In this document: positions 10,826 to 20,680 of the stretch, piece by piece
Numbering within the stretch: the first letter of the stretch is position 1
Layout: every line of letters starts with the position of its first letter
Origin: Lunularia cruciata
Taxonomy: Eukaryota > Streptophyta > Marchantiopsida > Lunulariales > Lunulariaceae
DNA length: 64,000 nucleotides
Direction: 5' to 3'
Assembly: GCA_948567375.1 (NCBI GenBank)
Contig: OX419759.1
Span: forward strand, 33,395,493 to 33,459,492
Translations under genes and position numbers: made by a program
The notes under the pieces: model-generated
What the model was told of the DNA's origin: nothing
The model's input: only the letters and a program-made list of their open reading frames with translations
The model's database searches: none

Positions 10826-11490
10826 TGTTGTGCGTATATACATCACTATACAACATACATCGCTCACAACATCATACACTATAGAAGCACAACTCACACA
10901 TAAGTCATACATAGACTCTAAAGTGCCACAATTAATCAGATTGCTTAACATTCTCCACTCAACTCAACTCAGATCAGTACTTGATCTGTCACTCTATAAA
11001 CTGCCAACAACTGGGCACTGATTACAGTCAAGCCACACCCACTCAAGCATAGAGAATCCAGGTGACGCTCGCCGGCCTCTGTCCACCATAGCCAGGAACT
11101 CGAAGGCTCAACATCAGAGAAGTGAGCTCTCTAGAGCTCACTTCAAAACTATACCTCCCTGGACTCGAGCTAGCACTGGAACCCTAACAATCCCGCTGAC
11201 GGCACACTCGACGGTGCGAACGGTGCATAGTGACGGTGGGCCCCACCGTGAAGTCAGTACCCCAAACACCAAATCAGACTGTCGGAAAGTAGTCCATGAG
11301 AAACTACTAGAATAACTCTAACTACTATCACTGGAACTCCAATGTCCGAGCAACTAGATGCGGAACTACAAATGGCGTGACAGCTGTCATGCGTATATAC
11401 ATCGCTACACAACATACATCGCTATCAACATCATACACTATAGAAGCACAACTCACACATAAGTCATACATAGACTCTAAAGTGCCACAA
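10826..11490 (-). repeat. 3' LTR of element B with flanking ~100-bp blocks
   Basis: The core (10,931-11,382) matches the 5' LTR at 32,558-33,009. A block of about 100 bp lies on both sides of this core: outside it at 10,826-10,930 and inside it at 11,389-11,490. Both copies run from GCGTATATACATC to AGTGCCACAAT in plus orientation. The inner block directly follows the polypurine tract and begins TGTGGCAC on the minus strand, which would suit an LTR start. The outer block has no counterpart at the 5' end of the element. Confidence 0.85.
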
Positions 11491-11501
11491 TCGCCCCCCT
11501 A
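11491..11501 (-). other. Polypurine tract of element B
   Basis: Minus-strand AGGGGGGCGA lies directly before the TGTGGCAC start of the inner repeated block. This is the expected position for a plus-strand primer if the LTR begins there. Confidence 0.6.
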
Positions 11502-11658
11502 GCTGGCGGTTAGGTCCCTCTAACTCCAGATAGCCATCTACTCTTAGTATATGCTATACCCTCTAATGGGCAAAGATCAGGAGGCCGGGTGCTATGGAGC
11601 CCCATCGTTAGTCGCATGTCTGCAATCTATACCATATAAAGAATAAACTAGCTATAGG
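11502..11658 (-). other. 3' untranslated segment of element B
   Basis: Short non-coding stretch between the stop after the PHD finger (11,659-11,661) and the polypurine tract. No further domain is visible. Confidence 0.5.
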
Positions 11659-11868
11659 TCAAGTACATCTAGGACATAACCACTATTCTTGCGGAACCAC
11701 CGTGAGAGGAGGAGTCATACATGCCATATGCCATCCTCTCGAACAACTATCACACACTAACATAGTAGCAACTCCACCAGAAGAGCCACATAACATACAC
11801 CTCAAGCCTGCATGTACAAGTGCCAAGCTTGGGTCCATAGTACCATCAATGTTTGGGGGGTGGGATGG
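11659..11868 (-). pseudogene. PHD finger at the C-terminus of the element B polyprotein
   Basis: A complete C4-H-C3 zinc-finger pattern is visible. In the frame that starts at 11,958, ligands are Cys54 and Cys57 ('CMLC'), Cys69 and Cys72 ('CDSC'), His77 and Cys80 ('WHMAC'), then 'WLCPRC' with the last two Cys (11,674-11,676 and 11,665-11,667). A TAG stop at 11,683-11,685 interrupts it just before the conserved Trp. PHD fingers usually bind the histone H3 tail. It follows the integrase C-terminal domain in the same frame, in the place where chromoviruses carry a chromodomain. That suggests a role in choosing integration sites, which is inference. Confidence 0.88.
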
Positions 11869-13235
11869 CGCACAATTGCGCACATGATCCTTCCAAACAA
11901 CACCATCACGTCCTTCTAACACAAGGACTCCAGATGGCAAAATCTCGCGCACTTTCAAGATAGTGCGGCCTGTAGAAACATCAAGTGTCGTCGGTGCTGT
12001 CTGCTATAGATATACATAGTCACCTAGATGAAATCGACGGATCGAGGGTCTATAACCTCCTCCTTGAATGGTAGCATAGCGTAAAGTATCTCTATGCTGA
12101 GCAATCACCAAGTTCTCAAAGGCCATCGGCATCACTCTCTGAAAGATCTCTGCCCGCTGAAAACATGCGCTCATCCATACATCGGGGTCATCCAAGTCCA
12201 AAACTACAGTAGCATCTCGACGAATGGCTGCAGGTAAATCTGGATCTCGTCCATAGAGTAGAAAGTATGGAGAAAAAGATGCTAAGGAGGCTTGCCGGCT
12301 GAACCGATAGCCCATGGCCAACCAAGGTAATTGGAGATCCCAATCTCCCAAGTGGCCTCTCTACAAACCATACTTTCACAATCCTCTCTTCACCGTCTGA
12401 ACCACTCTCTCTGCTAAGCCATCTGCCTCACGGTGATCTCAGGATGTCGTACAATGATCAATCAAAGCCTTGTCACACAAGACCTGAAACTCCCCCAAGA
12501 ACTCTGTACCCTGATCAGTCAAAACCTCAACTGGTGCACCAAAATGACTAAGAACTCAATCCAGGAACGAGTAAGCTGTCCCTTCACTAGACTTGTCAGG
12601 AAGTGCCACCAACTCAATCCACTTGGAGAAGTGCTCCACCATCACCAAAACGTACCGATGATGTCTCATAGTCAGCGGTAAAGGTCCGACGAAGTCCAAA
12701 CTCCAACGGTAACCCAATCCCATGATAGGTAATGGATGTAACTGTGGCATAGGAGCATTGAATGATGCTCTAACTCGGTCACAAACCATACATCTGGCAA
12801 CAAACTGCTGTACCTTGGTCTGCATACCGCACCACAAATAATGACCATGGAGTAAGCTATATGTACGCTTTACTCCAAAATGTCCTAGCTCCTCATGAGC
12901 ATGACGGACCAACTGTGGTCTCTGAGATGGAAGTGGTACTACTCGCACTCTACCATCCTCCCATACACACAAAAGGTGTCTACCCTCCAATCTGAACCGT
13001 CTAGCTTGCTGAAGAACACGATCTCTCTCCTTGGCCCCAACTGTGCCACCCACAACACCAATGCGAAGATAGTCCATCACTAAGACATCATCATGAATGT
13101 CTCGCTGAACTGTACCAATATCCTCACTCTTTGGATCTGTGACCTCAATAACTCCTCCTGTATGCGCTGAGAGAGATACCACCAAAGCCTCTGCAAATAT
13201 ACACAGAAAGGCCGATGCATGCCAACCTGGCACCA
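11869..13235 (-). pseudogene. Integrase of element B
   Basis: A His/Cys zinc-binding region is present ('HAHEELGHFG' and 'CMVCDRV'). The catalytic triad is readable: Asp in 'SLDFVGPL', Asp in 'LTDQGTEF' and Glu in 'DGLAERVV'. A C-terminal domain follows, ending with 'VLVLEGRDGVVWKDHV', then the PHD finger. In-frame stops lie near 12,555, 12,440, 12,375, 12,355 and 12,002, all TGA or TAG. The catalytic residues are conserved but the copy cannot make full-length protein. The sequence is clearly different from the integrases of A and C. Confidence 0.88.
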
Positions 13236-13902
13236 TCTCCTCATCTGTCTCACCATGCCAACGTGCTCCGGTCTGATCCTGCTGGCTGGGACATGGGTTT
13301 CTACTCAACCCATCTGCATCACGGTTCACCACTCCAGGTCTGTGAACAACCGTGAAATCATACTCCTGTAAAATCAGAGCCCATCGTGCAAGCTTCCCTG
13401 AAAGCTTGTCATACTCCATCAACCACTTCAGCGGCTGATGATCAGTGATGAGAGTGAAGGGGTTACCAAATAGGTAACATCAGAAATGTGCTACTGCCCA
13501 AACTGCTGCCAAGCACTCTCCCTCATATGAACTATACTTCACCTCCGCTGAATTGTTGGAGCGACTAGCATAGGCCACCACAAACTCCTTCTCCTCATCA
13601 TCATGTTGGGTGAGCACCGCTCCAAGCTCCAACATACTCCAATCAGTGTGAACCTGAAATGGTCGTCCCCTGATCGGTCTCCTCAAAATAGGAGCAGATG
13701 TCAACCTCTCCTTGAGCTCTACAAAAGCTCTCTCCTGCTCATCTCCCCAACACCACTCTTGTGTAAGCTTGGTCAGCTTCGTCAAGGCCTTGGCAATGGC
13801 ACTAAATCCTCTAACATAGCGGCGATAGAAGTTTGCCAACCCAAGGAATGCTCGCACTCTGCTCACATCCGTAGGCCGAGGAATACGTGCAATAGCCTCC
13901 AC
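13236..13902 (-). pseudogene. RNase H and RT thumb/connection of element B
   Basis: The frame at 13,480-13,902 contains the connection region ('FLGLANFYRRYV') and the RNase H start ('VHTDWSMLELGAVL'), with the later acidic motif in 'YASRSNNSAEVKYSSYEGECLA' style wording. After a TGA stop near 13,480 the RNase H end appears in the next piece ('VVHRPGVVNRDADGLSR'). All lie in one frame. Confidence 0.85.
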
Positions 13903-13908
13903 CTTGGT

Positions 13909-14662
13909 CTACTGAACACCAAGTCCTCCGGGGTAGATAGTGTGACCCAAATACTCAACCTGCTCGTGGAAGAACCTACACTTCCCAGGATGTAGTTTGA
14001 GTCCATGAGATCTCAACCTCTCAAACACCTCCAACAATTGTCTCTCATGCTCCTCCACACTAGTGCTATAGACCAAAATGTCATCAATATAACACCGATC
14101 AAAATCCAATCCAGCTAGGATCCTATCCATGACCCTTTGGAACTCAGCAAGAGCATTCTTCAACCCAAATGGTAAGAACCTCCACTGATATAACACATCC
14201 TTGCCGTGAGGATCAATAGCCTAAAATGTTGTCTTGGACTTATCTTCCTCCCTGATTGGCAACTGAATATCCCGCTTGAAGATCCAAAGTACTAAAGACC
14301 TTTGCATGCCCAATCGCATCAAAAATCTCCTCCGGTGTAGGCATGGCATACCGATCAGCCCTGGTCTGTTGGTTGATAGGACAGTAATCTCCACACATCC
14401 ACCTATCTGTATAGTTGCCATGCATATCCTTCTTGGTTGGCATCACTGTTGCTGATGCATACTCTCCATGTGAAATCTCCACCAAACTAGCCTCAAAAAG
14501 GTCACTACTCCGGCTCTGAATCAATGTCCTCTCCATATCACTATATCGATAAGGACGTCGGAAAACAGGTGTGTCGCTAGTAAGCTCAATCTGTATACAA
14601 GGTCCCTTCAGAGCACCCAAATCCTTCATATTGAAGGCAAAACAACTCGTGTGACTCCTCAA
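13909..14662 (-). pseudogene. Reverse transcriptase of element B
   Basis: The first part (14,240-14,662) includes 'RWMCGDYCPINQQT' and 'FSTLDLQAGY'. The frame then changes near 14,265; the second part (13,909-14,196) includes 'FLPFGLKNALAEFQ', the active site 'CYIDDILVYS' and 'HPGKCRFF'. The YxDD box is intact. The frameshift and a TAG stop near 14,222 inactivate it. Confidence 0.9.
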
Positions 14663-15036
14663 GAACCTCCAAACCCTCCGTCTTTCCTCTCAAGTAAGCT
14701 TGGGTCCAAGATCTGGCTCCCAAGTATCCTCTGTAATTGTAGTAGGAGTACTGACTAGTTGCTACACTGGGCCCTTGGGAGCAATAGTGTCATGCTCCCA
14801 ACCACTAGAGGTCCCAACCTCTGTGTGAAAAACTCCCTCCACTCTGGCTGCAAGCTCCACACGTCCTCTAGCTACATCCCATGTGGACCAAGGGTGTAAT
14901 CCAAGTAGCCCACGCTCTCATGGATGGACTCCAAGTAGACCACTCTCCCTAGTAGCTACTGGATGTGTCCCAAGAATACCATGTCCACTCGGTCCATCGC
15001 CCCCAGCATGTGCATGAATTGTCTCGATAGGCACAG
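14663..15036 (-). pseudogene. Linker between methyltransferase and RT of element B
   Basis: The methyltransferase frame continues across the site of element C into this segment and on into RT with only scattered stops (near 14,892, 14,766 and 14,690). No domain is recognised. Residues 'SGHGILGTHP' and 'LLGLHPWS' hint at a short internal repeat. Element C is inserted at its upstream edge (CACAG, 15,032-15,036). Confidence 0.6.
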
Positions 15037-15460
15037 TGTAAAAGACCAAAACCGAGGAGAGAAATAGGAGAATGGAAATTCACATTGGGACACTTGAATG
15101 AGGGAAAACTCCGAATGCCTAGCATGAGCTTCGGCTTTGGTATTTATAGGTAGCATACAAGACCCTTGAAGCTTCTCAAGAAGCTTCCTTGAGCCGCTTT
15201 CTTGAAGTGCAAGCCAAGTTAACTAGGAAGCTTCTCAAGAAGCTTCCTTCTAGAAGCCGCCTACTTGGCGTGCAAGCTAAGCTAGTTGGAAGCTTCTAGA
15301 AGCTTCCTTCTAGAAGCTACTTACTTAAGGTGCAAGCTAAGCTAACCGGGAAGCTTCCCAGGAAGCTTCCTAGATACTTCCAGAATATTCTAGGCTAATT
15401 TGTCTTATGTGCTACTTCGTGAGCCCGACTAACTTTGTCGCTAAACTCCATATTGTTATA
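15037..15460 (-). repeat. 3' LTR of element C
   Basis: Begins TGTAAAAGACC and ends TATTGTTATA, where the partner LTR has TTACA. It contains a TATA box on the minus strand (15,141-15,150) and a perfect heat-shock element at 15,289-15,306 like those of the 5' LTR. Confidence 0.97.
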
Positions 15461-15471
15461 TATTTCCCCGC
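15461..15471 (-). other. Polypurine tract of element C
   Basis: Minus-strand GCGGGGAAATA directly abuts the 3' LTR, the expected site of plus-strand priming. Confidence 0.7.
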
Positions 15472-15498
15472 CGCTAGTTGGTGACGTCCTCGTCGCCA

Positions 15499-15709
15499 AT
15501 GAAGCTTTGAATTCTTGGATGGCCGTCGGTGCATTCTGGAGGTGAGAAAGAGGTTCCCAGGTGGCATTGTGAAGGGGATACCCTTTCCAAAGGACCTTGT
15601 ACTCCGTATGTTGGCGACGGCCTCGTTGGATATGGCGACGCGCAAGGATACAATCAACTTTGTACTCCTCATGATCATTGATAGGGACAGGGTGAGGGGG
15701 AGGTTGGAC
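15499..15709 (-). pseudogene. Chromodomain of element C polyprotein
   Basis: In the pol frame beyond the TGA at 15,710 comes a typical chromodomain: 'EEYKVDCILARR', then 'EYKVLWKGYPLHNATWEP' and a closing helix (to about 15,499). The aromatic residues Tyr, Trp and Trp at the usual positions are present. Chromodomains of chromoviruses bind methylated histone tails and guide integration to heterochromatin. The single TGA separates it from integrase, so a fusion would need readthrough or a repaired copy. Confidence 0.9.
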
Positions 15710-16780
15710 TCAAGAGGAAAAGGAAGAGGGGTTAGGAACAAAGGGTTTCAACTTGGAAACATGAAAGACAGGATGGATATGCATGTGACAAGGTAAGGCA
15801 AGTCGATAAGCAACAGGAGAGACAATTTGGGTGATATCAAAGTGTCTTATCCAGTTAGGGGCGAGTTTACGAACTTGGGTATCAAGTGGGAGAGGGAGGT
15901 TACTGGAGGATAGCATGACTTTATCACCAACTTCAAAGGTGAGATCACGATGATGGTGGTCCGCATATTGTTTTTGGCGATTTTGAGCAACAAGGAGGTG
16001 AGACTTGGCTTGTTGGAGCGATTGGGATATAGTGGTCAAGAATGTGGAAGTATGAGGAACCTGAGATGGAGGGGGAGCAAGAAGAGAATCTGGAACAAGT
16101 GGATCTTGGCCAAAATTGAGAAAGAAGGGAGAAAATCTAGTGCTTGCCTGTTTGGAATTGTTGTAGGCAAATTCTGCAGCTGCAAGACATTCGTCCCAAT
16201 TGGTATGGTGGACATTGACAAAGGCCCGCAATATATCTTCCAATGTACGATTTGCACGTTCGGTTTGTCCATCAGTTTGAGGATGATAGGCCATGGACAA
16301 AGCAAGCTTGGTGCCGAGTATCTGGAAGAGTGCTTGCCAAAACTTCCCGGTAAATTGAGGATCACGGTCAGAGATGAGTACATGTGGCATCCCATGATGC
16401 TTGAAGACATTGTCAAAGTAGATTTGCGCTAGGGTTGGAGCATCCACGGTGTCACAGGTTGGTGCCAAGTGGATTTGCTTACTAAGCTTATCCACAAACA
16501 CCATGATTGCGGTGTGTCCTTGTTTTGTCCTTGGCAAGGATGTGATGAGATCCAAGCTCACATGCTCCCAGCGAGTGGATAGAATGGCGAGTGGTTGAAG
16601 GAGTCCACTCGGCTTTTGGTTGTTGGCCTTATTCCGTTGGCAACTCTCACATGATCGGACAAAGTCTCGAACATCTCGTGTCATGTTGGGCCACCACCAT
16701 TGGCGTTGGACGGTGCCCAAGGTCTTGTCCACTCCCATGTGACCAGCTATTGGTAAATCATGGGCTTCTTGAAGGCGCAC
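15710..16780 (-). pseudogene. Integrase of element C
   Basis: A 356-residue open stretch. Zinc-binding region with 'HMGVDKTLGTVQRQWWWP' and 'CESCQRNK'. Catalytic residues are present in 'SLDLITSLP', 'ISDRDPQFTGKFW' and 'DGQTERANRTLED', so the D-D-E triad is intact. A C-terminal SH3-like region follows ('VGDKVMLSSSNL', 'HPVFHVSKLKPF'). A TGA at 16,784 separates it from RNase H in the same frame and a second TGA ends it before the chromodomain. Confidence 0.92.
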
Positions 16781-16783
16781 AAG

Positions 16784-18541
16784 TCAAAGATCACCTTTGG
16801 CTGGAACATAGATCTGGTCTGCATGGAATAAGAGCCCTTCCTTGAAAGAGAAGGTGTTGTACTCCTTGTCGTGTGCTGTCAGACGACCATGTACCATTTG
16901 GAAGAAGGGATCTTGTTGTAGAGCTGATTGAAACTCATTATGGACCTTAGGGTCAATGGACACCGTTGTAATTGCCGCCGTGATGAGAGGAAGATCCTTC
17001 AAATCAAGTCGTCGTGATAGAGCATCGGGGATGACATGGAACCGACCTGGTTTGTACTCAAGTTTGTTGTCAAACAATTGGAATTGCTCTTCCCATCGAT
17101 GATGCCGACTCTTCATGTGCTCCAAGTGTAAGGTCTGCAACAATGGCTTGTGATCAGTTTGCATGATCACTTGCTTCCCCAAGAGATAATGCCTCCATAC
17201 CTTGGTGGCATATACCATTGCAAGTTGTTCCCGATCTCGAGCAGAGTAATTTCTTTCAGCTGTATTTAGTCGGTGAGACACAAAGGCGATAGGATGTAGT
17301 CCATCTGGAAATTCTTGTTGCAACACGGCTCTAATTGCAAAGTTAGAAGCATCAAAATCAACCACACAAGGTAGTTGAGGATCATATGGTTGAAGAATAG
17401 GTCTCAAAGACACCATATGCTTTAATTTCCGGAATGCTTCTTCATGCTTGGTGGTCCATTGGAAGCTCGAGTTCTTTCCCAAGAGGTCAGTCAATGGTGC
17501 AGCCACGTGAGCATAATAGTGGATGAACCGTCGGTAAAAACTGGCCAATCCATTGAATGCTCGTACTTCTGTAGCATCCTTCGGGGTAGGCCAATCAGTA
17601 ATGGCCTTGATCTTTTCTTCTTCCATCTTGATTCCTTTTGATGAGATCTTATGACCCAAGAAGGTAACCTCCTTCTGCCAAAAAGCACACTTTGACTTCT
17701 TGCAGTAAAATTTCCATTGTCGTAGTCGTCTTAGGACTTCTCGCACATGATTCACGTATTCTGCCTCTGTCCTGCTATAGATTAAGATATCATCTAAGAA
17801 CACCACCACGGACCAATCCAATATTCCATCCAACACCCAATGCATATGATCCATGAAGACTGCTGGAGCATTAGTGAGTCCGAAAGGTAGAACTCTCCAC
17901 TCAAAATGTCCATACCTTGTGCAAAAAGCAGTCTTTTGCACATCCTCTCCTTCAATAGGAATTTGCCAATAGCCGCTACAAAGATCCAGCTTGGAAAAGT
18001 AGCGTGCTCCACTTAGTTGATCAAGTAGGTCATCGATCCGAGGCAAGGGATATGCATTCTTCACGGTTTGCTTATTGAGTCCACCATAATCAATACAGAA
18101 GCAAAGTCCTCCATCCTTCTTTGGAACAAATAGTACCAGTGCTCCCCAAGGAGAGGTACTATGTCGTATGAAATCCTTCTCCAACAACTCTGTTAGTGTT
18201 GTTCGCAACTCCTCCAACTCCTTTGGTGAGAGCCAATAGATTGGTCTACTCACTGGAGTACTCCCTGGCAATAACTCAATCTTGAAGGGCATACATCGAT
18301 CGGAGGGTAATCCCTTTGGCAGATCATCCGGAAACACATCTGCAAATTCTTGAACTATCCGATCAACCATTGCTTGATGCGGCACTTGGCCCTCCTTAGA
18401 TTGTTCTTGTGCAATCGGCTTGATCCACACCGCGAATACAAACTTATCTTCCTCCAAAGCTTGCTCTATGGCTGCTTCGTTAACAAACTTCCCTTCTAGG
18501 GACTCATCTCTCTTCCAAGCTTGCTCCATGGTTGCCTTCAT
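16784..18541 (-). pseudogene. Reverse transcriptase and RNase H of element C
   Basis: A 585-residue open stretch. RT begins near residue 85; the active site '[12 protein letters not shown]' is at about residues 246-256. Connection region '[11 protein letters not shown]' and RNase H starting '[16 protein letters not shown]' follow. RNase H ends with '[13 protein letters not shown]'. Catalytic residues look intact. The N-terminal 35 residues belong to a tandem repeat that runs upstream (see 18,430-18,630). Confidence 0.93.
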
Positions 18542-18630
18542 GGCAAACTTCCCATCTTGGGACTCATCTCCCTTCCAGATTCGCTCTATGACTACCTTCT
18601 CGACAAACTTCCCACCTTGGGACTAACTAT
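18430..18630 (-). repeat. Three-unit tandem repeat between PR and RT of element C
   Basis: A unit of about 60-63 bp recurs about three times with partial decay. Each unit encodes a peptide of the type '[19 protein letters not shown]'. In plus orientation the phrase 'aacttccca...tgggactcatct' marks each unit. The repeat lies in the pol frame and is predicted to be helical and charged. I do not know a function. Confidence 0.75.
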
Positions 18631-18727
18631 TCTTAGGTGTCTTACTCAGAGATGCTAGACAACCTAATCGGAAATTCCTACCTTGGTGTTGTACTTGAAT
18701 TTGGCGTCGGGTCCAATCGAATTGAAC

Positions 18728-19060
18728 CTAATGACGTTCAAGCCAAGGTAGACCCAGAATGATATCATAGTGTAGAGGTGCCACTACAAACCTCATACAC
18801 TCCAAATACTCCTTCCCAATCTTGAAGGTAACTGGATGTGAGGTGCGGAATGCAGAACCCTTTCTACCATCCGCCATCATCAAACTACTCCCAAATACTG
18901 GCTTGATAGGAATACCCAATTCCTTTGCTACTTGCATAGACATGCAATTCTCTGAACTTCCAAAATCAACCAAAATTCTACAACCCCGATTAGATATCAT
19001 ACCTTGCAAGTGAAGCAGACTTGCATAGGTCAAGCCTTCAATCCCGTTGGAACTAATCAA
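18728..19060 (-). pseudogene. Aspartic protease of element C
   Basis: The 110-residue frame has 'RILVDFGSSENCMS' at the retropepsin active site; the usual D-S/T-G is D-F-G here, with Asp32 and Gly34 kept. The C-terminal part 'HYDIILGLPWLERH' is typical. It overlaps the end of gag by a few bases in a different frame, so gag and pol are in different frames. The protein continues in frame past a TAA/TGA-type stop into the repeat and RT. Confidence 0.85.
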
Positions 19061-19984
19061 GTTCCCAGTAGGCGGCTCGAAATCTCATACTGGGATTCTT
19101 CGTTTCCTTGATCATTCTGTTCCACAAACTCCATCTGGGCAACTTGTTGAGGTCGCCCATTCCTAAGTGGACATTCAGCAATGCGATGTCCAACTTGGCG
19201 ACAATAAAAGCAACCTCCATTTTTTCGTAATCTTTCTCTATCTGTTGTGCCAAGTGGTCTTCGTTGGATAGCATCAATCTCCATTGGTACCGGTTCTTCC
19301 ACTCGTGGTACTGGTAGGTTTTGTGTAGGTCGAGGTTGAGACCAAGTTGTCGCAACTAAGGAATCAAAACGCTCAACCAATTGCATGGCTTCTTCTACAT
19401 TCTATGGCTCTCGCATGGTCACCTCCAATCTGGTTCGTGACTTCAATCCTCGCACAAATTGATCCAGAACTTCAACTTCTTGGATATCTGGAATTTGCAT
19501 GATGATATTCTGAAATTGTGTGATGTAGCTTCTCACCGAGCCAATCTGCCTCAACTCCGCCAATTTATCTCATGCAGCTCGGGTGGCATTTATAGTCTAA
19601 AATTGACCAAGTATTGCATCCTTGAATTCTGCCTATGTCAAAATTGGTGTAACAATTTGTCGTTCAGCTCTTCTACTCGGAATTGCCACCAAAGTTTTGC
19701 CACGCCATCCAACTGGCTAGAAGCCAAGAGAATTTGTTTCCGCTCGTCTTGAAGATTGGTGGCTTCAAAGTAACATTTACAGTCAAACACAAAATTCTCC
19801 ACTATGCTTGGAACATTCTTGCCTTCAAACACCTTGGGTTTTGGAAATCGAATGCGATCTTCTCCATCTCAAACTGGCGCTCTGTCTATCTGTTCTTGTC
19901 GTTGCTGGTCTCGTTCATCCAACAATCGAGTAAGATGCTCGATTTGTTGTTGCATTGCAAGGATAACATCCGGTATTACCGCCA
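19057..19984 (-). pseudogene. Gag of element C
   Basis: Starts with ATG at 19,984, followed by a glutamine-rich helical segment. The core has 'LLASSQLDGVAKLWWQF'. The zinc knuckle is intact: 'CFYCRQVGHRIAEC' (C-x2-C-x4-H-x4-C). There are several TGA and TAG stops and one frameshift near 19,600, after which the rest is in another frame ending at 19,057. Confidence 0.88.
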
Positions 19985-20018
19985 TTGCTACTACTCTAAT
20001 CCACTACCCTCAATTTAT

Positions 20019-20234
20019 CTAGTTGATTAACACATAGATACAACACGTCCACCGTTCTCCATAAGTTACAACTGGAAGTATCAAGGGTTCCTCTGACACG
20101 GTGATCATATGTAGAAAATCCTGCCCAAAGCGTGAGGTGATGAACTGTGTGAAACAATGCGTTGGTAATATCTGGACATGAAAGTCCCAATGGTTTGGCG
20201 GAAGTGGATTTGGTGGTCCATAAATTCCATCCAT
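20019..20234 (-). CDS. Leader small ORF of element C (function unknown)
   Basis: An intact 71-codon frame from ATG at 20,234, ten bases inside the primer site. It reads 'MDGIYGPPNPLPPNHWDFHV' at the start, later 'FGQDFLHMITVSEEPLILP' and ends with 'CCIYVLIN'. The same pattern occurs twice in element A (30,175-30,604), in D and, broken, in F. It is separate from gag, in a different frame, and ends 35 bp before it. No known domain is recognised. Conservation between two chromovirus families suggests a real product, possibly a leader peptide or structural accessory. Confidence 0.6.
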   Translation of the reverse strand: MDGIYGPPNPLPPNHWDFHVQILPTHCFTQFITSRFGQDFLHMITVSEEPLILPVVTYGERWTCCIYVLIN

Positions 20235-20243
20235 ACCATTCCT

Positions 20244-20255
20244 GCTCTGATACCA
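20244..20255 (-). other. Primer-binding site of element C
   Basis: Minus-strand TGGTATCAGAGC, the classic plant site complementary to the 3' end of initiator methionine tRNA, one base inside the 5' LTR. Confidence 0.95.
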
Positions 20256-20256
20256 A

Positions 20257-20680
20257 TGTAAAAGACCGAAACCGAGGAGAGAAATAGGAGAATGGAAATT
20301 CACATTGGGACACTTGAATGAGGGAAAACTCCGAATGCCTAGCATGAGCTTCGGCTTTGGTATTTATAGGTAGCATACAAGACCCTTGAAGCTTCTCAAG
20401 AAGCTTCCTTGAGCCGCTTTCTTGAAGTGCCAGCCAAGTTAACTAGGAAGCTTCTCAAGAAGCTTCCTTCTAGAAGCCGCCTACTTGGCATGCAAGCTAA
20501 GCTAGTTGGAAGCTTCTAGAAGCTTCCTTCTAGAAGCTACTTACTTAAGGTGCAAGCTAAGCTAACCGGGAAGCTTCCCAGGAAGCTTCCTAGATACTTC
20601 CAGAATATTCTAGGCTAATTTGTCTTATGTGCTACTTCGTGAGCCCGACTAACTTCGTCGCTAAACTCCATATTGTTACA
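20257..20680 (-). repeat. 5' LTR of element C, with promoter and heat-shock elements
   Basis: TGTAAAAGACCG to TATTGTTACA, 424 bp. On the minus strand the U3 part contains a four-module perfect heat-shock element at 20,509-20,526 (GAAnnTTCnnGAAnnTTC) and further GAAGCTTC blocks at about 20,388-20,408, 20,447-20,468 and 20,571-20,590. A TATA box, CCTATAAATA, lies downstream at 20,361-20,370. The layout predicts a heat-inducible promoter. Confidence 0.93.
20509..20526. promoter_or_regulatory. Perfect heat-shock element in the element C LTR
   Basis: GAAGCTTCTAGAAGCTTC has four alternating nGAAn/nTTCn modules with exact 5-bp spacing and is palindromic. The same site is at 15,289-15,306 in the other LTR and at 38,128-38,145 in the LTR of E. 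Heat-shock factors bind such arrays. Confidence 0.75.

Larger units (their letters stand above)
15037..20680 (-). mobile_element. Element C: young chromovirus Ty3/Gypsy retrotransposon nested in B
   Basis: LTRs of 424 bp at each end (15,037-15,460 and 20,257-20,680), with about five differences between them. The 5-bp target duplication CACAG is perfect (15,032-15,036 and 20,681-20,685). Internal parts on the minus strand: primer site, leader ORF, gag, protease, RT/RNase H, integrase and chromodomain. The pol frame from 19,060 to the chromodomain is continuous except for stop codons. Gag has a frameshift and stops. RT and integrase active sites are intact. Confidence 0.97.

Noticed and set aside
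15950-16432. Plus-strand open frame of 160 codons inside element C
   Set aside because: It is the antisense shadow of the integrase gene.
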